Positions 1-9,487 of a stretch of 64,000 nucleotides of DNA are shown one piece after another (the first letter of the stretch is position 1; each line of letters opens with the position of its first letter). The stretch comes from Rhizobium sp. R711 (GTDB lineage: Bacteria; Pseudomonadota; Alphaproteobacteria; Rhizobiales; Rhizobiaceae). Under the pieces are notes generated by a model, which did no database searches, was not told the origin of the DNA, and was given only the letters and a program-made list of their open reading frames with translations. The stretch is taken from NCBI RefSeq assembly GCF_002211365.1, contig NZ_LOKZ01000001.1, positions 372,001-436,000 on the forward strand, written 5' to 3'. Position numbers and translations under genes: made by a program.

Positions 1-550
1 TCACGCCAGCGTCACCCGGTTCAATAGCGGTGACATGCTCGCCGAAGTGAAGAACAGCACCGTCCTCGGCGGCCAGCTTGAGATAGCTCATGACCGCAGC
101 CTCGGGTCTGAGATAGCCGCCCTGGGGATCGAGGACAGCGATCTCGCCTTTGTCCAGCTGAAAGGCAGGAAACCGACGCGCCATCTCAGCTTTGTCCAGC
201 ACGTCGTGCTTCAATTGATGCAACTTGCAGGATGCGCGCGTTCCGGCAACGATCTTGCTATCTTCGGCGCCAATTTGCAGGACGCCGGTGATCGTCAATA
301 TGTCTGCGTGAAGCCGGGCCTCCAAAGCGCGCCAGTTGCGATAGGCACGCTGCAGCAGCGGCACATAGGATGGATCCTCGAAATAACCGAGCCGAATGAG
401 GCGGCTGTCTCCATGCGAGGAGCCGAGCACATGGGCCGGAAAATAGGCATCGATCCCGATCGTCCTGGCGCCGCGTGCCGAAAGATAGGAGAGTGCCGCG
501 CTGCCCATGGCGCCAAGCCCGATGACGGCGACGTCAAATTCAGCTGTCAT
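1..550 (-). CDS. Monomeric sarcosine oxidase / N-methyltryptophan oxidase-like FAD oxidase (partial)
   Basis: The visible N-terminal 183 residues run off the left edge, so the C-terminus and any covalent-flavin cysteine cannot be checked. The protein opens with a Rossmann FAD motif (VAVIGLGAMGSAA, residues about 7-19). It is followed by GSSHGDSRLIR, typical of monomeric sarcosine and N-methyltryptophan oxidases, which oxidise secondary amines to an amine, formaldehyde and H2O2. The ATG start lies 9 bp after the stop of the histidine ammonia-lyase-like gene, so the two are probably cotranscribed with the amino acid ABC transporter upstream. Substrate is not inferable; the context suggests an imported amino acid derivative. 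The family call is firm. Confidence 0.82.
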   Translation of the reverse strand, partial: MTAEFDVAVIGLGAMGSAALSYLSARGARTIGIDAYFPAHVLGSSHGDSRLIRLGYFEDPSYVPLLQRAYRNWRALEARLHADILTITGVLQIGAEDSKIVAGTRASCKLHQLKHDVLDKAEMARRFPAFQLDKGEIAVLDPQGGYLRPEAAVMSYLKLAAEDGAVLHFGEHVTAIEPGDAGV

Positions 551-559
551 GTCTGATAC

Positions 560-2053
560 TCACATCAGTTCCGGCGGCGCTTCATGACGGATGAAGGTTA
601 AAAGTGCCTCTATGTCGCCGGCAAGAGGACGATCGTCGTCATAATGGGCAACGACGTGGCGCACGGCGCGGTGAATTGCGTCCGTCCCCCCGGCGCGGTC
701 AGCCGTTGATGCAAGAAAGTCGTGCGCCTGGGCTGCGGCCATCAACTCGATTGCGACAATATACTCGGCATTGTCGATCACGGACAAAAGCTTGTTTGCC
801 GCCGCCGTCGGATGGGCAAGAAAGTCCTCCTGCAGGCCGGAGGTGAGGCCACCATCGGTGGAGGCTGGTGCAGCGAGCCTGCGGTTCTCGTTGCAGAGCG
901 CCGCTGCGGTGTATTGCGCGATCATGAAGCCGGAATGACTGCCGGCGTCGCTCGCCAGAAACGGTGGCAAGCCGCTGACCAGAGGATTGACGAGGCGGTC
1001 CACGCGACGCTCGCTGATCGCCGATATCTGCGCAAGGGCGATCGCCAGGCTGTCTGAGGCTTGCGAAAGCAAGGGAGCGACGGCGTGAGCCTCCGACGAG
1101 ACGACAGGATGTTCGGGGGTGCCTGAGACCGCCGGATTGTCGGTGACCGAGGCAAGCTCGCGATCGACAACATCAGAGGCAATGTCAAAGACATCGCGGG
1201 CTGCCCCATGCGCATGCGGCACCGAACGCAGGCTCAGCGCATCCTGCATGCGCTTTCCAAGCGCTGCCGCGATCAGACCGCTACCATCCAGGCGCCGCCT
1301 CAAAGATGCTCCGACGGAAGCGATACCGCGCGATGGGCGCAGTGCCAAGACCGCTTCGTCAAAAGCCGCCATCTGGCATCCGGCCGCCTCCAGCGTCAGG
1401 GCGGCGACCGCATCAGCCCAGTCGAGCAGGCGGCTGGCTCGCGCCAATGCGACGCTCGCCAGACCTGTTGCACAGGCCGTGCCATTGACAAGGCTCAATC
1501 CCTCCTTCGCGCCCAGTACGAGTGGCAACAGACCGATCGCACTGAGTGCCTCGCCACCGCTCATGCGCTTGCCAGCCACTGAAGCGGTTCCGGCGCCGAT
1601 GAGGACGAGCGCAGTGTGGGCATTATGCGTCAGGTAGCCGACTGAGCCTTTTGATGGGATATCCGGCACGCAATCCTGTTCAAGAAATGTGATGAGATGG
1701 CGGATAATGTCCGCGCGCACGCCGGAATGGCCGTGGGCAAAATTGGCGATTTGCGCAGCCATGATCGCTCGCACCTCGCGCGCCGCCAACAGCTCGCCGA
1801 CACCGCATGCATGGCTCAAGATGATATTGCGCGACAATCGGCTTTGGGCGGGGCGATCGACCACCGTATCGGAAAGCGCCCCGACACCGGTATTGATACC
1901 GTAGGCACGCATGCCGGTTTCGACGATCCGCTCGACGATTCGGCTAGCATTGTCGACGCGCGCCCATGCCGGCTTAGAAAGTGCAAGTGTCTCCCCGCTT
2001 GCCACGCGCGCCACCTCATGCCAGCCGATCCGCGTGTCGATGGTGACCGTCAT
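560..2053 (-). CDS. Histidine ammonia-lyase-like protein lacking the MIO triad
   Basis: This 497-residue protein aligns along its length with HutH/PAL-type lyases. It keeps the Tyr of YGINTG (Y51), the His of SHACG (H81), the Asn of LVNGT (N190), the Arg of SLR (R276), the Phe of SGFMIAQ (F376) and the Glu of QED (E409). The segment that in active enzymes reads GSVGASGDLAPLAH is here [11 protein letters not shown] (residues 136-146). The Ala-Ser-Gly that cyclises to methylidene-imidazolone is therefore absent and the loop is three residues shorter. The position of HutH Tyr280 (DPYSLR) is also changed (DALSLR). Canonical deamination is thus unlikely as written. The start is the ATG overlapping the end of the upstream ABC ATPase gene by 4 bp. 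An open frame extends further upstream but only through that ATPase gene. Confidence 0.85.
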   Translation of the reverse strand: MTVTIDTRIGWHEVARVASGETLALSKPAWARVDNASRIVERIVETGMRAYGINTGVGALSDTVVDRPAQSRLSRNIILSHACGVGELLAAREVRAIMAAQIANFAHGHSGVRADIIRHLITFLEQDCVPDIPSKGSVGYLTHNAHTALVLIGAGTASVAGKRMSGGEALSAIGLLPLVLGAKEGLSLVNGTACATGLASVALARASRLLDWADAVAALTLEAAGCQMAAFDEAVLALRPSRGIASVGASLRRRLDGSGLIAAALGKRMQDALSLRSVPHAHGAARDVFDIASDVVDRELASVTDNPAVSGTPEHPVVSSEAHAVAPLLSQASDSLAIALAQISAISERRVDRLVNPLVSGLPPFLASDAGSHSGFMIAQYTAAALCNENRRLAAPASTDGGLTSGLQEDFLAHPTAAANKLLSVIDNAEYIVAIELMAAAQAHDFLASTADRAGGTDAIHRAVRHVVAHYDDDRPLAGDIEALLTFIRHEAPPELM

Positions 2054-2826
2054 TGTGTGCTTCCGAAATGGCCGATGAACTGGCGGAAGGCGGGCGAGGC
2101 GCCGCCACCAAACATCTCGTCGGGAGCACCGCTGCTCTCGACCAGGCCTTCCTTCATGAAGACAACCCGGTTGGAGACATTGCGAGCAAAGCTCATCTCG
2201 TGCGTGACGACCAGCATGGTCATCCCCTCTTCGGCAAGCGCCCGCATGACACGCAACACCTCGCCGACAAGTTCGGGGTCGAGCGCCGAAGTCGGCTCGT
2301 CGAACAGCATGACCTTCGGTTTCATCGCGAGTGCGCGGGCGATTGCGGCACGCTGCTGCTGGCCTCCCGACAGGTGTGCCGGATAGGCATGGCGCTTGTC
2401 GGCTATGCCGACCTTTTCCAAAAGCACCTCGGCCTCCGCGATACATTCGCCACGCGGACGCTTTAACACATGAACGGGTCCCTCGATCACGTTCTGCAGG
2501 ATCGTCATGTGTGACCAGAGATTGAAGGACTGGAAGACCATGCCGAGCTCCGAGCGGATGTGGTCGACCTGCTTCTGGCTCGCAGGCCGGCTCACACCGC
2601 CCTTGTGGATCATCCGGATCTGTTCTCCATCCACCCAGATCTCGCCGTCCGTTGCCGTCTCCAAGAGGTTGATGCAACGCAGGAAGGTCGACTTTCCGGA
2701 GCCGGATGCCCCAAGCAGGGAGATGACGTCGCCATCTTGGGCATCGAGCGAGATACCGCGCAGGACCTCATGCGTGCCGAAGCTCTTTCGGATATTGCGG
2801 ACGGAAAGCCGGGTAACGCCTGGCAT
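2050..2826 (-). CDS. Polar amino acid ABC transporter ATP-binding protein
   Basis: This 258-residue HisP/GlnQ-type ATPase energises import of a polar amino acid through the two permeases encoded just upstream. Visible motifs are Walker A GASGSGKS (about residues 40-47), signature LSGGQQQR, Walker B VMLFDEP and the switch His in VVTHEM. The insertion between Walker A and the signature (ending [12 protein letters not shown]) is typical of the histidine/lysine/arginine subfamily. Its stop overlaps the start of the lyase-like gene by 4 bp, which ties the lyase to this transporter by translational coupling. The substrate is unknown; histidine or a derivative is an inference from the neighbours. 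Confidence 0.93.
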   Translation of the reverse strand: MPGVTRLSVRNIRKSFGTHEVLRGISLDAQDGDVISLLGASGSGKSTFLRCINLLETATDGEIWVDGEQIRMIHKGGVSRPASQKQVDHIRSELGMVFQSFNLWSHMTILQNVIEGPVHVLKRPRGECIAEAEVLLEKVGIADKRHAYPAHLSGGQQQRAAIARALAMKPKVMLFDEPTSALDPELVGEVLRVMRALAEEGMTMLVVTHEMSFARNVSNRVVFMKEGLVESSGAPDEMFGGGASPAFRQFIGHFGSTQ

Positions 2827-2854
2827 GAAAGCTCCAATCTTGTCCGTTCGGCTC

Positions 2855-3559
2855 TCAGGCTTTCAACGCCGGCGGGATCGCACGGCGGTGTCGAGAGAGC
2901 GAATATTCAAGCAGGGACATCGCCTGCAGAATGATGAAGTTGAGAACGAGGTAGATGATGGCCGCACACAGAAACACTTCCATCGTGCGATATGTTTGCG
3001 AGATCAGGCGCTGCGCCACACCGGTCACTTCCCACACGGTGACCAGACTTGCGAGCGCCGTTGATTTCATCATCAGGACGATTTCGGTGGAATAGGCGGG
3101 AAGCGCATGTCGGAAGGCGATCGGCGCCAGGATGCGACGCACGAGCAGCGCGCCTGACATACCGATCGAACGAGCGGCCTCGATCTCGCGCGGTGAGACC
3201 GCGCGAATGCCACCACGGAAGATCTCGGCCGAGTAGCCGGCCGTGCAGAGCGCCAGAGACAGCACCGCGCAAACGAATGGTTCACGCAGGAACGGCCAAA
3301 GGAACGAATAGCGGATGAAGCCGAACTGACCGAGCCCGTAGAAGACAAGAAACATCTGGATGAGCAGCGGAGAACCACGAAAGACGAAGACGTATCCCTT
3401 GGCGATCGCAGATAGAACCGGGTTGCCGCCTACGCGCATCCAGACGATCAGGAGCGCCAGAAGACCACCAAAAAAGACCGATAGGGAAAACAGTGCCAAG
3501 GTCATTGGCACAGCCTTGAGCAAGGTCGTCATCGTTTGGGCGAGAAAAACGAGATCCAT
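2855..3559 (-). CDS. Polar amino acid ABC transporter permease (HisM type)
   Basis: The protein is 234 residues long with about five hydrophobic membrane segments. It carries the cytoplasmic EAA loop ([19 protein letters not shown]) that docks to the ATPase. The [14 protein letters not shown] stretch is characteristic of the HisM/HisQ/GlnP family. It lies 10 bp downstream of a second permease gene, so the two likely form a heterodimeric inner-membrane channel. Order in the operon is binding protein, permease, permease, ATPase, lyase-like protein, amine oxidase. Confidence 0.93.
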   Translation of the reverse strand: MDLVFLAQTMTTLLKAVPMTLALFSLSVFFGGLLALLIVWMRVGGNPVLSAIAKGYVFVFRGSPLLIQMFLVFYGLGQFGFIRYSFLWPFLREPFVCAVLSLALCTAGYSAEIFRGGIRAVSPREIEAARSIGMSGALLVRRILAPIAFRHALPAYSTEIVLMMKSTALASLVTVWEVTGVAQRLISQTYRTMEVFLCAAIIYLVLNFIILQAMSLLEYSLSRHRRAIPPALKA

Positions 3560-3569
3560 CGTTGCTACC

Positions 3570-4295
3570 TCACGCCTTTCCCATTGCCGCGCTCGGCATG
3601 CTGCGATTGGCGCGCCGCTCGGCGCCGTTGAAGACCCGGTCAGAAAGGCTCGTCAGTATTAGGTACAGGATGCCGCCGACGATGAAGAACAGAAAATACT
3701 GTCGCGTCGAACCGGCGGCGACCTGACTGGTGCGCATCAACTCCGCCAGGCCCGTTACCGAGATCAGCGCCGAATCCTTGAGGCTAAGCTGCCAGACATT
3801 GCCGAGGCCGGGAATCGCAAAACGCAGCACCTGCGGGATGATGATCCGGCGAAACCTGAGACCATGATGCATGCCGATCGCCGATGCCGCCTCCAATTCG
3901 CCCTTGGAAATGGCAAGGTAGGCTCCGCGGAAAACTTCCGCCTGATAGGCGCCGGAGATGATACCCACGGCCAGTGCGCCGGCCAGAAACGAGGGCAGCC
4001 CGAGGAAACCCTCATAGCCCATTGCCTTGCCGATCGAGGTGACGGCAGACGAGCCTCCGAAATAGATGAGGTAGATGATCAGCAGTTCCGGCACGCCGCG
4101 AAAGACGGTCGTGTAGACGTTGCCGAGTGCAACGAGCCACGCCTTGCCGGACAGCTTGGCTGCTGAAATTATCGCTCCAAGCACGGCGCCGATCGCAAGT
4201 GCGCTTGCGGTCACGCAAAGCGTCATCAGTGCGGCGAGCAAAAGCAGCGCGCCCCATCCGGACGAGCCGAATCCAATCAGTTCCAGTGTTGCCAT
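3570..4295 (-). CDS. Polar amino acid ABC transporter permease (HisQ type)
   Basis: This 241-residue inner-membrane protein has an EAA loop (ELEAASAIGMHHGLRFRRII) and the GAYQAEVFRGAY motif of amino acid permeases. It is the first permease in the operon, about 100 bp after the binding-protein gene. Together with the HisM-type partner it would form the translocation pore. The family assignment is clear; substrate specificity is not encoded here. Confidence 0.93.
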   Translation of the reverse strand: MATLELIGFGSSGWGALLLLAALMTLCVTASALAIGAVLGAIISAAKLSGKAWLVALGNVYTTVFRGVPELLIIYLIYFGGSSAVTSIGKAMGYEGFLGLPSFLAGALAVGIISGAYQAEVFRGAYLAISKGELEAASAIGMHHGLRFRRIIIPQVLRFAIPGLGNVWQLSLKDSALISVTGLAELMRTSQVAAGSTRQYFLFFIVGGILYLILTSLSDRVFNGAERRANRSMPSAAMGKA

Positions 4296-4394
4296 ATCAT
4301 GTTCCCCGCGCCCGCCGCTGTCTCGGCAGTGTCAGAATAGCATGCGGTCCCCGGCATTGAAGCCGGAGACCGGACGTCCGGCCTGCGCCCGACG

Positions 4395-5237
4395 TCAGTT
4401 CTGCGGGCTGACGTCGACCTTGAACCACTTCATCGACAGGTTCTTGACGGTGCCGTCAGCGAGCGCGGACTTGATCGCCTCGTTGAACTTGTCGCGAAGA
4501 TCTGTATCGGCCTGACGGACGCCTAGACCTTCACCCTCGCCCCAGATCGAGCCTACGATTTCAGGGCCTGTAAAGGCCAGCGTGTCATTTGCGGACTGGA
4601 ACGCATTGGCAAAGTAGACAGCATCGTCGAAGCCCAAATCGATGCGACCGTTCTGCAGATCGAGATCGCGGTCAGCACCGGTCTTGTATTCGCGGATTTC
4701 TGCAATATCGCCGAAATTGTCGTAGACGAATTTCGCATAGACGGTGGCGGCCTGAATGCCAATCGTCTTGCCCTTGAAGGATTCCTTCAGCGCATCGATT
4801 TCCTTAACCCCGGTCTGGCCTGGCGTCATCTTGATCGTTGCGCCGGTGCCGGCTGCATTGGCAAGCGGGCTGTCCTTGGCTGTGGCAAAGGCTGCCGGCG
4901 TCGCAGCGTAGGGGATCGTGAAGCCGATCACCTTCTTGCGGTCGTCGGTGATGGACAGGGCATCCATGATGACATCGAACTTGCCGGCATTGAGTGCCGG
5001 GATCATGCCGTCCCAGTCGGAAGCGACGAGCTTGCATTCGATCTTGGCGCGTTCGCACAGAACCTTCGCAAGCTCTGGTTCGAAGCCGCCGAGCGTACCG
5101 TCGGCATTCGTCATGTTCCAGGGTGCGTAGGCACCCTCAAGTGTAATCGTGGCAGTCTTCCAGTCCTTGGCTGCAACGGGAGCAGCGAAGGCACAAAGCA
5201 CAAAGGCGCCGGAAAGAAGAAGCGCGCTTGATCTCAT
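4395..5237 (-). CDS. Periplasmic polar amino acid-binding protein (family 3)
   Basis: This is a 280-residue solute-binding protein with a cleavable N-terminal signal peptide (hydrophobic ALLLSGAFVLCAFA, then AAPVAAKDWK). The ligand-binding fold resembles HisJ/ArgT: an N-lobe with GFEPELAKVLCERA and a second lobe with KGKTIGIQAATVYAKFV. It is the first gene of the minus-strand transport/catabolic operon. The SD-like AGGAG precedes the ATG by about 8 bases. It faces the divergent HutC-like regulator across a 190-bp promoter region containing a candidate operator. Lysine, arginine, ornithine or histidine are the usual ligands of this group. Confidence 0.92.
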   Translation of the reverse strand: MRSSALLLSGAFVLCAFAAPVAAKDWKTATITLEGAYAPWNMTNADGTLGGFEPELAKVLCERAKIECKLVASDWDGMIPALNAGKFDVIMDALSITDDRKKVIGFTIPYAATPAAFATAKDSPLANAAGTGATIKMTPGQTGVKEIDALKESFKGKTIGIQAATVYAKFVYDNFGDIAEIREYKTGADRDLDLQNGRIDLGFDDAVYFANAFQSANDTLAFTGPEIVGSIWGEGEGLGVRQADTDLRDKFNEAIKSALADGTVKNLSMKWFKVDVSPQN

Positions 5238-5337
5238 TTGTACTATCTCCTCTGAAGTGACGATTGACCTTATCGGTCCGACACCGGTCTTCGCCGGCTT
5301 GCCCGATGCCGACCTCGCTGGTCGATCTTTCGAGAGG

Positions 5338-5358
5338 TTGTATAGGGTACCATATGGG
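5338..5358. promoter_or_regulatory. Candidate HutC-type operator upstream of the amino acid operon
   Basis: The sequence GTTGTATAGGGTACCAT lies between the divergent binding-protein and GntR-regulator genes. A closely matching element, GTTGTATATGGAACAAT, occurs just after the regulator gene (14 of 17 positions identical). Both begin with TTGTATA, resembling the TTGTATA-type half-sites recognised by HutC-family GntR repressors. Binding is inferred, not shown. Confidence 0.45.
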
Positions 5359-5427
5359 AAATTTTGTGTTATGCAAGAGGAAAGTCTACTTATCGAGCGG
5401 ATTCCGCAGTTGCAAAAGGAATGAGCA

Positions 5428-6174
5428 ATGAAGCGTCCAAGCGAGATGAAGCGGGACCACGATACCGCACCGCTCTATGCCGGTGTCAAGCAGATGATAC
5501 TGGACCGGATCCATAGCGGCGAGTGGCCTCCGAAGCATCGCGTGCCTTCCGAAAACGAACTGGTCACCGAGCTCGGGGTCAGCAAGATGACCGCCAACCG
5601 GGCGCTGCGGGAATTGGCAAGCGAGGGCGAACTGGTGCGCATTCAGGGCGTTGGCTCCTTTGTCGCCGAACGCAAGGGCTACTCCGCGCTCTTCGAAGTG
5701 CGCAACATCGCCGAAGAGATCGCCGAGCGCGGTCACGCGCACGAGGCTGCGGTGGTAGTTCTAGCCCGGGAAGCCGCCTCCCCCGAGACGGCGGACGCGC
5801 TGGAGCTTGATATCGGCGCACCTGTCTTTCACTCTCTGATCGTGCACAGTGAAAATGGCGTACCGGTGCAGATCGAGGATCGTTTCGTCAATCCGGCAGC
5901 AGCTCCCGACTACCTGGCGCAGGATTTCGCTTCCCTGACACCGAATGCCTACCTGACGGCGGCCGCACCGCTCAGCGGTTCCGAACATATCGTCGAAGCA
6001 GCCATGCCGCAGTCATGGGAATGCAAGCTATTGACCATCCTCAAGAACGAGCCGTGCCTTTCGATTCGTCGTCGGACCTGGTCGGGGCGCCACGTCGTCT
6101 CCACAGCACGCCTTGTTTACCCCGGCAACCGCTACCGACTTGAGGCGCGCACCGGTAAGGTCTTTGAGGAATAG
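5428..6174 (+). CDS. GntR-family (HutC subfamily) transcriptional repressor
   Basis: The 248 residues comprise an N-terminal winged helix (about 18-85, with RVPSENELVTELGVSKMTANRALREL) and a C-terminal UTRA effector domain (about 100-240, with QIEDRFVNP and CLSIRRRTWS). This is the HutC architecture, in which a pathway intermediate such as urocanate relieves repression. It is divergent from the amino acid uptake/lyase operon, which is its likely target. Because the neighbouring lyase lacks the MIO triad, the inducer may not be urocanate. Confidence 0.9.
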   Translation: MKRPSEMKRDHDTAPLYAGVKQMILDRIHSGEWPPKHRVPSENELVTELGVSKMTANRALRELASEGELVRIQGVGSFVAERKGYSALFEVRNIAEEIAERGHAHEAAVVVLAREAASPETADALELDIGAPVFHSLIVHSENGVPVQIEDRFVNPAAAPDYLAQDFASLTPNAYLTAAAPLSGSEHIVEAAMPQSWECKLLTILKNEPCLSIRRRTWSGRHVVSTARLVYPGNRYRLEARTGKVFEE

Positions 6175-6182
6175 GCGCAAGT

Positions 6183-6200
6183 TGTATATGGAACAATCGG
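6183..6200. promoter_or_regulatory. Second copy of the HutC-type box
   Basis: GTTGTATATGGAACAAT, with TTGT and ACAA ends forming an imperfect palindrome, lies 10 bp past the regulator stop in a convergent intergenic gap. Its match to the box upstream of the transport operon suggests the same factor. The location downstream of both flanking genes is odd for a promoter operator and might instead serve looping or autoregulatory roadblock. Confidence 0.35.
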
Positions 6201-6215
6201 TCTGTTTTGCGGTTC

Positions 6216-7028
6216 CTAGCCGATCCGGGCATAGCCGAGCGCGGCGGCCTGACGCTCCAATGCCAAAAGAGGCTCATAGTCGGCATCCGCAAGGGTGGCA
6301 AAACCGGAGAGAGCAAGCCTATCGCGAACCAAAGCCAACGACGGATCGCTGATCGCCGCCTGAAGCGCGTTTTGCAATTGCTCGACCTCTTCATCTGATG
6401 ACCCGCTGGAGGTGACGAAGGGCAGGCCCGGGCCGCTGGTCGTCTCGGCAAGTATGCGCAGGTTGGAAAGCCTTTCGGGCTCAAAGCGGCGTATGTTGCC
6501 AAAGGTCACACAATCGATTGCGGCAACATCGGCGCTGCCTTCGGCAACCGCAGTGATGCTGGCGGCATGACCGCCGGTCTCGATCACTTTGGAAAAGAAG
6601 CGCCCGCCCTGAGCGCGCGGGGCTATCTCAGCGCGGAAGAAATTGCTGCCCGAATTGCTCTCGTGGTTGTTGACTGCGGCTGTCAGGTCGCGAAGATCGG
6701 CAAGCGATCGAGCGGAGGCGCCGTTGTGAACGACAATGAAGCTGCGCATCAGTGGACCGTCGCAGCCAGGCAGGTTGTAAGTCGGCGTCGCCACGAGGCG
6801 AACGGAACCGCGCAGCCGCTTCGCATAGGGATAGCCGCAGCTCTGCGCAAGAATGAGATCTGGATGCAGCCACGCCTCGTCATAAGGCAGTGAGCGGTCG
6901 AGTTCCGCCGGCACACCAGACAGCCCGGCCTCGTGTCGCAGGTAGTTGCTGATATAGCGCCACAACTCAGCGGTTGCGTCCATCAACGGCTGAGGATCGA
7001 CATACATCGACAGGCTGGCAAGTCGCAT
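6216..7028 (-). CDS. PhnD/SsuA-like periplasmic-type binding protein, no signal peptide
   Basis: The 270-residue protein resembles the PhnD/phosphonate-phosphite binding-protein superfamily. It has an N-terminal strand leading to a WRYISNYLR helix, an ALD-type loop (ASARSLADLRDLTAAVNNHES) and an ITAVAEGSADVAAIDCVT motif typical of the ligand cleft. There is no evident signal peptide with the chosen ATG start, nor with an upstream GTG 21 bp earlier. No permease or ATPase gene is adjacent. It may be a cytosolic sensor-like or secondarily adapted protein. Function is unknown. Confidence 0.7.
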   Translation of the reverse strand: MRLASLSMYVDPQPLMDATAELWRYISNYLRHEAGLSGVPAELDRSLPYDEAWLHPDLILAQSCGYPYAKRLRGSVRLVATPTYNLPGCDGPLMRSFIVVHNGASARSLADLRDLTAAVNNHESNSGSNFFRAEIAPRAQGGRFFSKVIETGGHAASITAVAEGSADVAAIDCVTFGNIRRFEPERLSNLRILAETTSGPGLPFVTSSGSSDEEVEQLQNALQAAISDPSLALVRDRLALSGFATLADADYEPLLALERQAAALGYARIG

Positions 7029-7095
7029 TTTCCAAGACTCTACGTTCACGCGCCGCGACCATAGTCACGCGCCGACGAATTGCCAATGATCTCGG

Positions 7096-7947
7096 TCAGC
7101 CTTGCACATCGAGCCCGATATCCAGCGTCGGAGCACTGTGCGTGCACCAGCCAACCGACACGAGATCGACACCTGAGGCTGCGATTGCTGCAACGGTTGC
7201 CGGCGTTACCCGCCCGGAGGCCTCGGTGATTGCGCGCCCATTGACGATTGCGACTGCCTCGCGCAATTGATCCGGCGTCATATTGTCGAGCAGGACTGCA
7301 TCGACGCCATGCTTTATCGCCTCTCGCAGTTGCTCAAGCGTATCCACTTCGACCTCGATCTTGACCATATGCCCGACACTGGCGCGCGCCCGGCCGATCG
7401 CCTCTGCCACGCCCCCGGCAATCGCCACGTGATTGTCCTTGATCAGGACGGCATCATGAAGTGCGAAGCGATGGTTCATGCCGCCGCCGGCGCGGACGGC
7501 GTATTTTTCCAAGGCCCGTAGCCCCGGGGTCGTCTTGCGGGTGCAGGCAATCGATGCTCTCGTTTCCTTGATGGCCTCGACCAGACTCGCTGTCACCGTC
7601 GCAATGCCGGACAGATGTCCGAGAAAATTGAGTGCGGTGCGCTCCCCCGTCAGCAAGCCACGCGACGGCCCGGTTATGGTCGCGATGGTGTCGCCTGGTC
7701 CGACGTGCGATCCGTCGGCCTTGTGACGGGTTACCGTGATTGCCGGTTCGATCAGCTGGAAAGCGAGTTCGGCGGCGTCAAGACCGGCAACAACGCCAGG
7801 CTGCCGCGCCACCATGATCAAGGACGAACGATGATCTGCCGGGATCACCGCGGCCGAGGTGACGTCACCTGCAAGGCCGAGGTCTTCAAGCAGAGCAGCA
7901 CGAACCAGCGGTTCGATAATAAGACGTGGCAATGCAGCAAGGGGCAT
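7096..7947 (-). CDS. nadC: Nicotinate-nucleotide pyrophosphorylase (carboxylating)
   Basis: NadC converts quinolinate and PRPP to nicotinate mononucleotide, the third step of de novo NAD synthesis. The sequence shows GLAGDVTS near the N-terminus, the CTRKTTPGLRALEKYAV signature, GGGMNHR for phosphoribosyl binding and IEVEVDTLEQL with DAVLLDNM. The ATG at 7947 is chosen because it gives the usual N-terminus (PLAALPRLIIEPLVR) and sits 1 bp from the nadB stop. An upstream in-frame start would run into nadB. Last gene of the nadA-nadB-nadC operon; 283 residues, the normal family length. Confidence 0.96.
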   Translation of the reverse strand: MPLAALPRLIIEPLVRAALLEDLGLAGDVTSAAVIPADHRSSLIMVARQPGVVAGLDAAELAFQLIEPAITVTRHKADGSHVGPGDTIATITGPSRGLLTGERTALNFLGHLSGIATVTASLVEAIKETRASIACTRKTTPGLRALEKYAVRAGGGMNHRFALHDAVLIKDNHVAIAGGVAEAIGRARASVGHMVKIEVEVDTLEQLREAIKHGVDAVLLDNMTPDQLREAVAIVNGRAITEASGRVTPATVAAIAASGVDLVSVGWCTHSAPTLDIGLDVQG

Positions 7948-7948
7948 G

Positions 7949-9487
7949 TCAGGCACTCCGGGCAAAAGAATGGGTGTGGGTATGGGCGGCATCCAAAACG
8001 TCGGCGAGTGTCATGAAACGGCGTTCGGCAACCGGAAGTGCCAATGGAAAGTCTGTGCGTGCATGCGCGCCCCGGCTTTCCTTGCGCAGCATTGCAAATA
8101 CGGCAATTGTCAAGCCAACAATGGCCGGATCGGCGCAAGGTCCATCGGATTCTGCAAGCGGCAACAGCGCGGCCATCGCCCCTCGCAGAGCTCCAGCATT
8201 CCGTAGCACGCCGAGATGGCGCGACACGATCGAGCGCACGAACGAGGCATCAGGCGCGCAGACAGACTGTATCCTCGGGACCGGGCGAAGAGAGCCCGCC
8301 GCAGTTGCGGCAATATCACGGGCCGCCCGCATGCCGAGGACCGCCGCCTCAAGCAACGAGTTGCTGGCCAGTCGATTGGCGCCGTGCAGTCCGCTCGATG
8401 CCGCCTCGCCAACGACCCAGAGGCCAGGGACCGAGCTGCGTCCCGTCAGGTCCGTCGCAACGCCACCCATGTGGTAGTGAACGGCAGGTCGCACCGGGAT
8501 GAGATCGATTGCCGGGTCGATGCCGGCCTCATGGCATAAAGCATGGATCGTCGGAAATCTAACTGCAAACCTGGCGCCAAGCGCGTGGCGCGCGTCCAGG
8601 AAGACACGTCGTCCGAGCGAAAGCTCGGCACTGATGGCGCGCGCAACAACGTCGCGTGGGGCCAGTTCTCGTCCATCAATGCCCGACATGAAGCGTTCGC
8701 CCCTGTCGTTGACGAGGGTGGCGCCCTCGCCACGCACCGCCTCGCTGACGAGCGCCAGCGGGCGGCGGGCGGAATCGAGGCCGGTCGGATGAAATTGAAC
8801 GAATTCCATGTCGGCAAGCCGTGCCCCTGCCCTCGCCGCCAGCGCGAGCCCCTGACCGAAATTCGACATCGGATTGGTCGTGGCATCGTAGAGCCCGCCA
8901 ATCCCGCCCGTCGCCAGCACTACCCTGTCGGTCATGATGGCTGCGACCTGCCCTTTTCTGGAAAGGATAAGGCCGCTGACACGGTCGTCGTGGATCAGAA
9001 GCGAGCGCACCTCGGTTGCATCGACGACCGTAATCGAAGGCGTGTTTGCAACCGCTCGCACGAGAGCAGCGACGATTGCAGCACCAGATCCGTCACCCGA
9101 TGCGTGTACGATGCGACGGCACGAGTGCGCCGCCTCCAGACCGAGTGCGAGCCTTCCTTGGCTGTCTTTATCGAAAGCCACTCCGGCGTGCTCCAAGGCG
9201 GCAATGACGGCCGGGCCCTCGGCGACAATCTCAAAAGCCGCCTGGGCGTTGCACAATCCGTCACCGGCAGCAAGCGTATCGGAAAGGTGCGATTGAACGC
9301 TGTCATCATCACCGACACATGCCGCAATTCCGCCTTGCGCCCATGCGCTCGAGGTCTGCGCCCCGATCGCACCGCGGGTAACGAGCACGACAGGCTGCGG
9401 CGCAAGTACCAATGCCGTCATCAGTCCGGCAAGCCCGCTTCCAACGACGACAACCTGCCCACTCAAGGCGTCGAGAGGCTCGGTCAT
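7949..9487 (-). CDS. nadB: L-aspartate oxidase
   Basis: This 512-residue flavoprotein oxidises L-aspartate to iminoaspartate. It carries the FAD motif GSGLAGL (about 16-22), the [12 protein letters not shown] flavin-binding segment, [11 protein letters not shown], and MEFVQFHPT with the active-site region of the succinate dehydrogenase/fumarate reductase superfamily. [24 protein letters not shown] near residue 350 is diagnostic. It overlaps nadA by 4 bp and nadC follows after 1 bp, so the three are translationally coupled. Confidence 0.96.
   Translation of the reverse strand: MTEPLDALSGQVVVVGSGLAGLMTALVLAPQPVVLVTRGAIGAQTSSAWAQGGIAACVGDDDSVQSHLSDTLAAGDGLCNAQAAFEIVAEGPAVIAALEHAGVAFDKDSQGRLALGLEAAHSCRRIVHASGDGSGAAIVAALVRAVANTPSITVVDATEVRSLLIHDDRVSGLILSRKGQVAAIMTDRVVLATGGIGGLYDATTNPMSNFGQGLALAARAGARLADMEFVQFHPTGLDSARRPLALVSEAVRGEGATLVNDRGERFMSGIDGRELAPRDVVARAISAELSLGRRVFLDARHALGARFAVRFPTIHALCHEAGIDPAIDLIPVRPAVHYHMGGVATDLTGRSSVPGLWVVGEAASSGLHGANRLASNSLLEAAVLGMRAARDIAATAAGSLRPVPRIQSVCAPDASFVRSIVSRHLGVLRNAGALRGAMAALLPLAESDGPCADPAIVGLTIAVFAMLRKESRGAHARTDFPLALPVAERRFMTLADVLDAAHTHTHSFARSA

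Noticed and set aside
35-556. Plus-strand open frame opposite the amine oxidase
   Set aside because: It is a shadow of the minus-strand FAD oxidase, which has clear motifs; the plus frame has none.
2054-2677. In-frame N-terminal extension of the histidine ammonia-lyase-like gene
   Set aside because: It reads antisense-frame sequence through the conserved ABC ATPase gene and adds no recognisable domain. The ATG at 2053 gives the family N-terminus.
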